The notes under the pieces were generated by a model that made no database searches, was not told the DNA's origin, and saw only the letters and a list, made by a program, of their open reading frames with translations. The translations under genes and the position numbers were made by a program. 64,000 nucleotides of DNA from JACTMZ01 sp044359955. GTDB lineage: Bacteria > Verrucomicrobiota > Verrucomicrobiia > Chthoniobacterales > JACTMZ01. Below are positions 45,756 through 52,922 of the stretch, piece after piece. Position 1 is the first letter of the stretch. Every line of letters starts with the position of its first letter. The stretch spans positions 62,001 through 126,000 of the forward strand of contig JBIKLF010000004.1 in assembly GCA_044359955.1 (NCBI GenBank), read 5' to 3'.

Positions 45756-46937
45756 CTATCCCCCCGATTTGGTCTCATCAATAAGTTTGGCGAACTGGTC
45801 AAAGAAGTATTCCGCGTCGTGCGGACCGGGCGCCGCCTCAGGGTGGTATTGCACGCTGAAGACCGGCCTCGATTTGCTCCGCAACCCCTCGACCGTGCCG
45901 TCGTTCAAGTTGACGTGCGTGACCTCCACGTCGGGCGGCAAAGAGTCCGCGTCAACCGCAAACCCATGATTCTGCGCCGTGATTGAAACCTTGCCCGTGA
46001 GCAGATCCTTCACCGGCTGGTTGCCGCCACGATGACCGAATTTCAGCTTGAAGGTCTTTCCGCCCAGCGCATACCCCAGAATCTGGTGGCCCAGACAAAT
46101 GCCGAAGATCGGCTTCTTTCCGAGCAAGCCGCGCACGTTTTTGTGGATGTAGTCCAGCGCGCCGGGATCGCCCGGTCCGTTCGAAAGGAAAATTCCGTCC
46201 GGCTCCATGGCCAACACCTCTTCGGCCGAAGTGTCGGCCGGGACGACCCGCACGGCCAGGCCGCGCTGACGCAATCCGCGCAGGATGTTGCGCTTCATCC
46301 CGAAATCGTAAGCCACCACACGATGCCGCACGGGCGGCAGAAATCCGAAAACATTCCCCAGAGGATCACGCAATTCGCCGAACGCACTCGCCCCCTGGGC
46401 CAACTTCCACGGACGACTCTCCGCGTCCATCGGATCCCAATCATAAGCCTCGCGCGGCGTCACTTGCCGCACGAAGTCCATCCCCGCCACGCCGTCACCC
46501 TCCTGCGCCCGCTGCACCGCCTGCTCTGCTGTCATCGCTTCCGTCGTAAGGCAGGCCTTCATGGCCCCAAGTTCGCGCAGGTGCTTGGTCAAGGCCCGCG
46601 TGTCGATCTCCTGGATCCCCGGCACTCCATGGCGCTGCAAATACTCATGCAGGGATTCTTCCGAGCGCCAATTGCTCGGTGCTTCGCTCAATTCCTCGAT
46701 GACAAAACCCCGCACCTGCGGACCCCAGGCCTCCTCATCGAGCACATTGATCCCATAGTTGCCGATGTGCGGATTGGTCATGGCCACGATCTGGCCAAAA
46801 TAGGAAGGATCAGTCAGCAGCTCCTGGTATCCGCTCATCGAGGTGTTGAAGCACATTTCCCCGGTCACCGTCGCCACGGCCCCAAATGCCTCCCCGCGGA
46901 AAACCCGCCCGTCCTCAAGTGCCAAAATCGCCGTCAT
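45756..46937 (-). CDS. carA: Carbamoyl-phosphate synthase small subunit
   Basis: A 393-residue glutamine amidotransferase supplying ammonia to CarB. The N-terminal domain has LEDGRVFRGEAFG, TGEMCFNTSMSGYQELLTDPSYFGQIV and GVPGIQEIDTRALT. The class I amidotransferase domain has the catalytic Cys in FGICLGHQILG, and the His/Glu pair in VQYHPEAAPGPHD. It is separated from carB by about 29 kb but on the same strand. A strong intrinsic terminator lies 100 bases upstream of its ATG, so it either has its own promoter or is controlled by attenuation. Confidence 0.96.
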   Translation of the reverse strand: MTAILALEDGRVFRGEAFGAVATVTGEMCFNTSMSGYQELLTDPSYFGQIVAMTNPHIGNYGINVLDEEAWGPQVRGFVIEELSEAPSNWRSEESLHEYLQRHGVPGIQEIDTRALTKHLRELGAMKACLTTEAMTAEQAVQRAQEGDGVAGMDFVRQVTPREAYDWDPMDAESRPWKLAQGASAFGELRDPLGNVFGFLPPVRHRVVAYDFGMKRNILRGLRQRGLAVRVVPADTSAEEVLAMEPDGIFLSNGPGDPGALDYIHKNVRGLLGKKPIFGICLGHQILGYALGGKTFKLKFGHRGGNQPVKDLLTGKVSITAQNHGFAVDADSLPPDVEVTHVNLNDGTVEGLRSKSRPVFSVQYHPEAAPGPHDAEYFFDQFAKLIDETKSGG

Positions 46938-47036
46938 GATCGAACAAACCTTTTATCTGCTTCGCCATTCCCCCGCAAATCCCAAAGCACACGCCCAGCG
47001 GACCGCCCCACCCCTCCCCGCCGGACGCCCCCGCAT

Positions 47037-47072
47037 AAAAAAAGCGCCCCCCGTTCGCACGGAAGGCGCTTT
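47037..47072 (-). terminator. Rho-independent terminator downstream of pheT / upstream of carA
   Basis: On the minus strand, AAAGCGCC (47072-47065) pairs perfectly with GGCGCTTT (47048-47041), enclosing a loop with a small inner CCG/CGG stem, and is followed by a T-run (seven Ts including the stem end, to 47037). This is a textbook intrinsic terminator. It may simply end the rpmI-rplT-pheS-pheT transcript or act as an attenuator for carA. Confidence 0.85.
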
Positions 47073-47209
47073 GCAAAGTATTGCCCCGGATGAGCCGTCA
47101 CGGCCCAATTCCCGATCCCTTGAAGACAAGGGCGGACGACCGCCGCGGCCAGCGCGGACTTCCAACGAAGGCATGTCCTTGCCGACCACAGCTCAGCCTC
47201 CTGGGATGA
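47073..47209 (-). promoter_or_regulatory. Candidate structured leader (attenuator) of carA
   Basis: On the minus strand the segment starting CATCCCAGGAGGCTGAGC can pair at long range with GCTCATCCGGGG just before the terminator (CCC/GGG, GGA/TCC, TGAGC/GCTCA). The first bases resemble the PyrR-binding consensus ARUCCNGNGAGGYU of Firmicutes pyr leaders (10 of 12 defined positions, by eye). A closed structure directly before a terminator and carA would fit attenuation. This is a suggestion only: no pairing energy was calculated, and 3'-UTR or small RNA of the pheT transcript are alternatives. Confidence 0.3.
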
Positions 47210-47282
47210 TATAATACGGTTCGGGGCTTGGACCGTTTACTCGAACTCTCCAGGGCAAATTGGCTTCGGCGATGCGAAAGAT

Positions 47283-49574
47283 CTAGGCGCGAAAGACAGC
47301 TCCCAGCTCCGACTTCGCGTGATCGCGCAGCGTTTCGACCGCGCGATCAACTTCCTCGGAAACCAATGTTCGTGCCTCGTCGCGGAATGTCAAGGTGACG
47401 GTCAATGAGCGCTGGTCCGCCGGCAATTTGACCCCGCTCGGGTCGGCAAAAATGTCCTTCAGTCCGACCGAACACAAATGCGGCGCCCGCGCCCCGAGCA
47501 ACGCCTGCTCCACCGCCGCATACCGTCTGGTCCTCGGCAGGATGAGCGACAAATCGCGCGTCACGGCCGGAAACTTCGACAAGGCCCGCACCCGCACGGC
47601 ACCGGGCACCGCCCCAAGCCAGCCATCGACGGCTAACTCCGCATAATAAACCGGCGCCTTGGCCTCGTATTCCTCGGCCAGCACCCGCGGCAACCTGCGC
47701 AGCGAGCCTTCGATCCCCGGGCCGGTCACACGTAACGCGAGACCATCCCCCGGCACGAATTCCACGGCACCGAGCGCCGCCTGCAGAACCCCTTTCAAGG
47801 CAAAAAGGCCATCGTCCGAGCCAGTGCCAAGCAAAGCCAAAGCCGTCCCCTCCTCCCGGCCTGCCACCCCGAAAACCGACCCCAGCTCAAACAAGCGCAC
47901 CGCGTCCGCCCCGTGGCGCAGGTTGCGAGCCAGCGCCTCGAGCAGACCCGCAAGCAACGCGGGTCGCAACAAAGCCTGATCCGCACCCAAGGGATTCCGC
48001 ACCGCCATGGCGTCATCCGCCTTCACCCCCGCCCGCCGCAAGGCATCCGGAGACACAAAATGCGAGGTCCGGGCCTCGCTGAAACCCTGTGCCCGCAGTC
48101 GTGCGCGCAACCTTTCCCCATTGTCATACCGCAAATCCGCCGCGCTCGCCGCCGCCGGAAAGCCGCGCAGACGCGAGGGGACCCGCTCGATTCCCGCCAT
48201 ACGAATGACCTCTTCAATCAAGTCCACTTCGCGGGTCAGATCCGGACGGAACCCCGGCACGCGCCATTGGTCGTCGTGCTTGACCAGTCCAAGACGCAAA
48301 AGGATCGCCTCAATCTCCCCGTCGCCGATTTCCAACCCGAGCAGCGCGCGGCAACGATCATAGCTAAGAGTGATCGTCGTAACCGTCTGCGGCGCGGCCC
48401 CCGCGACCAGCACTTCCATTTCGGCTGCACCCTCCGCCGTTTGCACAATCAATTCCACCGCCCGGGCCGACGCCGACAGCACGCCGGCCGGATCAACCCG
48501 GCGCTCGAAGCGGTAGCTGGAGTCGGTGGAAAGCCCCAACTCGCGCGAGGACTTGCGCACCCGCGACGGCTCGAACCACGCGCTCTCGAGCAAAAGATCG
48601 GTCGTGGCGGAGGTCACTCCGGTTTCCACTCCCCCCATTACCCCGGCCAGCGCCACGGCTTTCGCCGCGTCGGCGATGACCAAATCATGGGTCCGCAATT
48701 TGAGTTCCGAACCATCCAGAGCCCTCAGCGTTTCGCCTTCGTGCGCGTTGCGCACCACGATTCCGTGCTCAAGCTTGGCCAAGTCGAAGGCATGCAAAGG
48801 TTGGCCGGTTTCCCACAAAACATAATTGGTCACGTCGACCACATTGTTGATCGGTCGCAACCCCACGGCGGTCAAACGGTCAGCCAACCATTGCGGACTC
48901 GGCCCGACTTTGACCCCCCGGATGATCCGCGCGGTGTAAAATGGACAGCCGGAATCTTCCAGCCGGACAAAACCTTCCGCCGCTTTGTCCCGCACAGACG
49001 GCACGGCGGCCAACGTTGCCTCGACCTGGGTCAAAGCCGCCACTTCGCGGGCCACCCCGCGGTAGCCGAGCAGATCAGGACGATTGGGCGTCACTTCCAG
49101 TTCGAGCACCGTGTCGGGCGGAAAGAGTTCCTGCACCGGTTGGCCCACGGGCAAGTCCGCGGACAAAATGAGCAATCCTTCCGCATCCTCGGCCAGCGCC
49201 AACTCCTTGGCACTGCAGAGCATGCCATCGGACTTTTCGCCGCGCAGTTTGCCGGCTTTGATTTTGAAATCCGGACCGAGCACCGCGCCGGGCAGCGCGA
49301 GCGGCACCTTGTCACCGACCTTGAAATTTTTCGCGCCACAAACAATCTGCCGCGGCTGGCCCGAGCCGTCATCGACCTGACAAACGCTCAAGCGATCGGC
49401 ATTGGGATGCGGCGCACGGGAGAGGATTTGGGCAACGACGATCTTGTCCGGGATGTTCCCCCGCTCCTCGCGTCCGACCACTTCGGTGCCGCCCTTGGTC
49501 AAGGCCTCGGCCAACGCGTCCGCCGATTCCGGCAGTCGCACGAAATCTTTGAGCCACTCGAGAGAAATCTTCAT
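47283..49574 (-). CDS. pheT: Phenylalanine-tRNA ligase beta subunit
   Basis: A 763-residue subunit of the alpha2beta2 synthetase that charges tRNA-Phe. It starts MKISLEWLKDFV and has the tRNA-binding EMAP-like domain (KIVVAQILSRAPHPNADRLSVCQVD, QIVCGAKNF), the B3/B4 editing domain (LEVTPNRPDLLGYRGVAREVAAL, INNVVDVTNYVLWETGQPLHAFDL), B5 and the C-terminal anticodon-binding FDX-ACB fold (KFPAVTRDLSLILP). Length and order are normal. The start lies inside the pheS stop (ATGA). Confidence 0.96.
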   Translation of the reverse strand: MKISLEWLKDFVRLPESADALAEALTKGGTEVVGREERGNIPDKIVVAQILSRAPHPNADRLSVCQVDDGSGQPRQIVCGAKNFKVGDKVPLALPGAVLGPDFKIKAGKLRGEKSDGMLCSAKELALAEDAEGLLILSADLPVGQPVQELFPPDTVLELEVTPNRPDLLGYRGVAREVAALTQVEATLAAVPSVRDKAAEGFVRLEDSGCPFYTARIIRGVKVGPSPQWLADRLTAVGLRPINNVVDVTNYVLWETGQPLHAFDLAKLEHGIVVRNAHEGETLRALDGSELKLRTHDLVIADAAKAVALAGVMGGVETGVTSATTDLLLESAWFEPSRVRKSSRELGLSTDSSYRFERRVDPAGVLSASARAVELIVQTAEGAAEMEVLVAGAAPQTVTTITLSYDRCRALLGLEIGDGEIEAILLRLGLVKHDDQWRVPGFRPDLTREVDLIEEVIRMAGIERVPSRLRGFPAAASAADLRYDNGERLRARLRAQGFSEARTSHFVSPDALRRAGVKADDAMAVRNPLGADQALLRPALLAGLLEALARNLRHGADAVRLFELGSVFGVAGREEGTALALLGTGSDDGLFALKGVLQAALGAVEFVPGDGLALRVTGPGIEGSLRRLPRVLAEEYEAKAPVYYAELAVDGWLGAVPGAVRVRALSKFPAVTRDLSLILPRTRRYAAVEQALLGARAPHLCSVGLKDIFADPSGVKLPADQRSLTVTLTFRDEARTLVSEEVDRAVETLRDHAKSELGAVFRA

Positions 49575-50590
49575 GACGCGAATTGCGAAAGGAACCGCTG
49601 GTCGTTTTCGACAAACATCCGGATATCCGGCACGCCGTAGAGGATCATGGCGAGACGTTCGAGGCCGAAACCAAAGGCGAAGCCGGTCACCTTGTCCGGA
49701 TCGAAGGCCTGGTCACCGCGGCGACCATTGATTTGCGCGAAGACCGCAGGATCGACCATGCCGCACCCCGCCAGCTCGAGCCAACGCTCGCCACCACCCA
49801 AGGCCGCCGCACGCACGTCGATCTCGTAACTCGGCTCGGTGAAGGGGAAAAAATGCGGACGGAACCGCACCGTGGTGTCGGATCCGAACAATTCACGGAA
49901 GAAATATTCGAGCGTGCCCTTCAAGTCACCCAAGTTGACCCCTTCATCCACGTAGAGGCCCTCCATTTGGGTGAACTGGGCCAGATGCGTGGCATCCACT
50001 TCGTCGCGACGGTAAGCGGCCCCCGGGGCGATAATCCGGATCGGGGGCGTCTCCCGCTCCATGGTGCGGATCTGCACGCTCGAGGTGTGCGTCCGCAGCA
50101 GGCGTCCGTCGGGCAAATAAAAGGTGTCCTGCTCGTTGCGCGCCGGATGATCGGGCGGCGTATTGAGCGCGTCGAAACAATGCCACTCGGTCTCGATGTC
50201 CGGCCCCTCGGCCAAGGCAAAACCCATCCTCCGGAAAATTTCCACCGCCCGGCGCTGCAGATGCTGCAGCGGATGCAAACTTCCGACCGTCCGCGCCACA
50301 CCGGGCAAGGTCGGGTCGATCTGCGACAATTCCGCGTCCTCGGCCGCGGCAGAAAGCTCCGACCCGCGCACCTCGAGCGCGCCGGTGATCGCGGTGCGCA
50401 CCTCATGAAGGAGCTTGCCGATTTCCGGACGCTCCTCCTTGGCCAGATGCCGCATTTGCTCGCCCGCCTGAGTGAGCCCGCCCGAGCGCCCGGTCATGGC
50501 CACCCGGACCAAATCGAGTGACGGCAGATCGCTTGCGCCGGCGATATCGCGGAGCGCCTGCTCGCGCAGGGCAGTCAGTTCCTCACGCAT
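49571..50590 (-). CDS. pheS: Phenylalanine-tRNA ligase alpha subunit
   Basis: A 339-residue class II synthetase catalytic subunit. After an N-terminal coiled coil (LTALREQALRDIAGASD), the core has HPLQHLQRRAVEIFRRMGFALAEGPDIETEWHCFDALNTPPDHPARNEQDTF, motif 2 FTQMEGLYVDEGVNLGDLKGTLEYF and motif 3 GFAFGFGLERLAMILYGVPDIR. It follows rplT after an 82-base gap that contains a palindromic repeat, and overlaps pheT by four bases. Confidence 0.96.
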   Translation of the reverse strand: MREELTALREQALRDIAGASDLPSLDLVRVAMTGRSGGLTQAGEQMRHLAKEERPEIGKLLHEVRTAITGALEVRGSELSAAAEDAELSQIDPTLPGVARTVGSLHPLQHLQRRAVEIFRRMGFALAEGPDIETEWHCFDALNTPPDHPARNEQDTFYLPDGRLLRTHTSSVQIRTMERETPPIRIIAPGAAYRRDEVDATHLAQFTQMEGLYVDEGVNLGDLKGTLEYFFRELFGSDTTVRFRPHFFPFTEPSYEIDVRAAALGGGERWLELAGCGMVDPAVFAQINGRRGDQAFDPDKVTGFAFGFGLERLAMILYGVPDIRMFVENDQRFLSQFAS

Positions 50591-50600
50591 GATGTGCGCA

Positions 50601-50667
50601 TTGTAGCCGCGGAAGTCTCCGCCGCGCCAGCCTTGCGAAGCCGCGGCACAGAATGCCGCGGCTACAA
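50601..50667. repeat. Composite palindrome between rplT and pheS (TGTAGC family)
   Basis: Perfect 12-base arms TTGTAGCCGCGG (50601-50612) and CCGCGGCTACAA (50656-50667) flank the gap. An inner perfect palindrome CCGCGGCA/TGCCGCGG (50641-50648 and 50654-50661) gives, on the minus strand, TGTAGCCGCGGCATTCTGTG, nearly identical to the element at 60274-60298. The hairpin could separate rplT from pheS expression. Confidence 0.75.
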
Positions 50668-50672
50668 CAAGG

Positions 50673-51035
50673 TCAGGCCGCTTTCAGCGCCGCCGCACCC
50701 CTGGCGACGATTTGCTGGAACGCGACCTCGTCGGTCACGGCCAGATCGGCCAGCATTTTGCGGTTGACCGCGATGGATGCCTTTTTCAGGCCCTCCATCA
50801 GCCGGCTGTAGGTGATCCCCTCGGCGCGGCACGCGGCATTGATGCGCGTGATCCACAGACCGCGGAAATTCCGCTTGCGCGTCTTACGGTCGCGGGTCGC
50901 CCAGACTTGGGCTTTCATCCGCGCGTCTTTGGCGTAACGGAACAGCTTGCTGCGACGGCCACGGTAACCCTTGGCCTTCGACACCATCGTTTTGCGCCGC
51001 TCACGACTGGCCGGCGCGTTTGTTGCTCTTGGCAT
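50673..51035 (-). CDS. rplT: 50S ribosomal protein L20
   Basis: A 120-residue basic protein that binds 23S rRNA early in 50S assembly. It contains the L20 landmarks ASRERRKTMVSKAKGYRGRRSKLFRYAKDARMKA, RDRKTRKRNFRGLWITRINAACR and SRLMEGLKKASIAVNRKMLADLA. An AAGGCGGG sequence lies ten or so bases before its ATG. The 119-base space from rpmI contains a CCCCGCGATACGGGG hairpin, which may relate to the known L20 autoregulation in other bacteria. Confidence 0.97.
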   Translation of the reverse strand: MPRATNAPASRERRKTMVSKAKGYRGRRSKLFRYAKDARMKAQVWATRDRKTRKRNFRGLWITRINAACRAEGITYSRLMEGLKKASIAVNRKMLADLAVTDEVAFQQIVARGAAALKAA

Positions 51036-51154
51036 CTATTTTCCCGCCTTGCAGCGGTCTCCTCGGGACAGATCGTTTGGTTGTTCGGCCGTGCACCTCA
51101 TCCATCCCGTGAGCCCCGTATCGCGGGGCCAGGTGCGCCAGCCGGCGTCAATCT

Positions 51155-51364
51155 CTAACCAAACGGCAGGTTCTCCTTGATGCGGGCCACGTCGGAGGCG
51201 TCCACCAGGGCGCTCTTCGCGAGGTGCCGCTTCCGCTTGGCGCTTTTCGACGACATCAAGTGACGTCGGGAAGCGTGGGAGCGGAGGACCTTGCCGGTGC
51301 CGGTGACCTTGAAGCGCTTGGCCACGGCTTTCTTTGTTTTTCTGCGAGCTACCGATTTCGGCAT
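51155..51364 (-). CDS. rpmI: 50S ribosomal protein L35
   Basis: A 69-residue basic ribosomal protein: MPKSVARRKTKKAVAKRFKVTGTGKVLRSHASRRHLMSSKSAKRKRHLAK, the standard L35 pattern. The ATG at 51362-51364 gives the conserved N-terminus; the frame extends upstream without similarity. In most bacteria infC precedes rpmI; here it does not, and a 48-residue membrane peptide gene is found 46 bases upstream instead. Confidence 0.96.
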   Translation of the reverse strand: MPKSVARRKTKKAVAKRFKVTGTGKVLRSHASRRHLMSSKSAKRKRHLAKSALVDASDVARIKENLPFG

Positions 51365-51410
51365 AAGGCGTGAGAAAGTATCGGGCGACCGGAGCCGGAG
51401 CAAGCCCTAA

Positions 51411-51557
51411 CTACTCCATCCAATTCAGGACATTGAAATTGGCACTGACCATCACCGTGACGACGGTCGCCACGACGAGCAAACCGAGCACCGCCCCCGT
51501 GGCCGACAGAAGAATCAGCCAACGGATGAATTCGTCTTCCGGGTCGCGCGTTTGCAT
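51411..51557 (-). CDS. 48-residue single-pass membrane peptide
   Basis: ATG at 51555-51557 opens a short frame ending TAG at 51411-51413. The peptide is MQTRDPEDEFIRWLILLSATG, followed by a continuous hydrophobic helix (AVLGLLVVATVVTVMVSA) and NFNVLNWME. The acidic N-terminus with one helix is typical of small membrane proteins. It overlaps the 3' end of the RibD-C-like gene by 43 bases and precedes rpmI on the same strand. The function is unknown. Confidence 0.55.
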   Translation of the reverse strand: MQTRDPEDEFIRWLILLSATGAVLGLLVVATVVTVMVSANFNVLNWME

Positions 51558-51880
51558 CGTGGCTTCTTTACACCCTTAGCCGACACCGCGGAAGCAAAAA
51601 CCCCCGCGGACAGCACAAGGTAATCCGCCTCGCACTGGCGGCCGCGGCAACGCATAGCGTCGAGACGCAGCCTCACCGACTTTTCAAGCAGTGACCACAC
51701 CCCGGCGCCGATCAAGGTCGGCGCACTCGCCCCGCCGACGATCTCCGGGACAAAAACCACACGCAATCGCTTCAAGGTTCCATCGGCGAGCATGGCCGCC
51801 AGGCGCTCCGCCTGAACACGCGGACCGAGCAATTTTCCGTCGAAGCTGAGCCTCACGCGGATCTCGCCTGCCTTGCTCAC
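51515..51880 (-). CDS. RibD C-terminal-like (HTP reductase-like) short protein
   Basis: A 121-residue protein resembling only the last half of the RibD_C/dihydrofolate-reductase-like fold: LAAMLADGTLKRLRVVFVPEIVGGASAPTLIGAGVWSLLEKSVRLRL then CEADYLVLS. In full-length reductases this block follows an NADPH-binding half that is missing here; the N-terminus reads MSKAGEIRVRLSFDGKLLG. The C-terminal tail is basic. It begins with GTG inside the stop of the upstream membrane protein gene (GTGA), so it is likely translated. A fragment or a repurposed domain are both possible. Confidence 0.6.
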   Translation of the reverse strand: MSKAGEIRVRLSFDGKLLGPRVQAERLAAMLADGTLKRLRVVFVPEIVGGASAPTLIGAGVWSLLEKSVRLRLDAMRCRGRQCEADYLVLSAGVFASAVSAKGVKKPRCKRATRKTNSSVG

Positions 51881-52899
51881 TCGCTGTGCTCGATTTGATC
51901 CTCGAGCTGGTCGACCTCCTGCCGCATGTCACGCAGGTTGATCGACTCGTGTGACGAAGAACGGTAAAAAAGAAAAATAATCCCGCCGGCCAGACTGCCC
52001 AGCGTGTTGATGAGAAAGCCGGTCACGGAAATCAGCGTGGCGATGGCCGCCCCCACCCCGAAGGGTGCCAGCAGGGACACAAAGAGGCTTTCCCGCAAAC
52101 CAATGCCCGAGACACTGATCGGGATCGCCGTAATCACCGCGACAATCGGCATCACCGAAAAAATATCGACCATGCCAAGCAGGTCGGTGAACGCGCGGGC
52201 CGCGCAGTAGAACGTGGTGAAAAACATCCCGAAGAGCGGGAAAGAAATGAGCAGGGCCCAAATGGTCAAACGCCAGCCTTTGGCATACATGTGGCAGGCC
52301 GCCGAAACTTCCACAATCCTCCCGCGCAGAGGCGTCCACCGCGGCAGATAATGCACCCAGCCGAGACCCGAAACGACAAACATGCCGACAATGATGATCA
52401 AAGCGGCCGCGAGCAGCCACAAAAGCAAATTCAGCAAGGTCGAGCTTCCCTCCGCATGATTGAGCAAGTCGTAACGGAAATAAAGAAATGTCACGCTCAA
52501 GAAAATCAGCGCAAGCATCCCGATCACGCGGTCCATGAACACGCTCAACAACGCCGCCGCTTTGTTGTCCCTCGCTTCGCGCATGGTCAGAAACATTTTC
52601 ACCACGTCGCCGCCGGTCGATCCGAGCATGAAGAGGTTGAAGAACATCCCGATCATGAACAACTGCCAGGTGCGCAGCCACGTCATGTGGATATTCTGCA
52701 CCGCCAGCAGGATCTTCCACCGCGCTGTGGCTACAATGGTGCAAAGAAAAAATACCCCGACCCCCGCCGCCAGCCAGCGCCAGTCGGCCAGGCGGACCGC
52801 CTCAAGCATTTCACGCCGACGCACGGGATCATGGAAGACCCACCAGAGAAGGCCGATGGTGACCGCCAACTGCAGCACCGTGAGCAAAGTTTTTTTCAT
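51877..52899 (-). CDS. Flippase-like / lysylphosphatidylglycerol synthase TM-domain family protein
   Basis: A 340-residue membrane protein of the LPG_synthase_TM (UPF0104) family with about eight helices. Characteristic stretches are LQLAVTIGLLWWVF, GVGVFFLCTIVATARWKILL, FMIGMFFNLFMLGSTGGDVVKMFLTMR, VFMDRVIGMLALIFLSV and VITAIPISVSGIGLRESLFVSLLAPFGV. The family includes lipid flippases and the membrane half of MprF, but it lacks the synthase domain, so lysyl transfer is unlikely. It ends in a charged helical tail. It lies 23 bases after the FAD oxidoreductase gene. Confidence 0.86.
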   Translation of the reverse strand: MKKTLLTVLQLAVTIGLLWWVFHDPVRRREMLEAVRLADWRWLAAGVGVFFLCTIVATARWKILLAVQNIHMTWLRTWQLFMIGMFFNLFMLGSTGGDVVKMFLTMREARDNKAAALLSVFMDRVIGMLALIFLSVTFLYFRYDLLNHAEGSSTLLNLLLWLLAAALIIIVGMFVVSGLGWVHYLPRWTPLRGRIVEVSAACHMYAKGWRLTIWALLISFPLFGMFFTTFYCAARAFTDLLGMVDIFSVMPIVAVITAIPISVSGIGLRESLFVSLLAPFGVGAAIATLISVTGFLINTLGSLAGGIIFLFYRSSSHESINLRDMRQEVDQLEDQIEHSE

Positions 52900-52922
52900 G
52901 CGCCGAAACGGGCTTCAATCAA

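Larger units (their letters stand above)
46938..47282 (-). other. Structured intergenic region between pheT and carA
   Basis: This 345-base gap has no credible coding frame; a minus-strand frame across it runs through the terminator stem and is Arg/Gly-biased noise. Reading the minus strand from pheT, it holds an AT-rich TATTAT at 47211-47216, a stretch able to fold by long-range pairing (47073-47209), an intrinsic terminator (47037-47072) and about 100 bases leading to the carA start. Confidence 0.6.

Noticed and set aside
46953..47189. A 78-codon minus-strand frame between pheT and carA
   Set aside because: It reads through the terminator stem and is Arg/Gly-biased without a ribosome binding site.
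47180..47210. Similarity of AGGAGGCTGAGCTG on the minus strand to the eukaryotic 7SL/Alu sequence
   Set aside because: A short chance match; no bacterial SRP domain IV motif is present around it.
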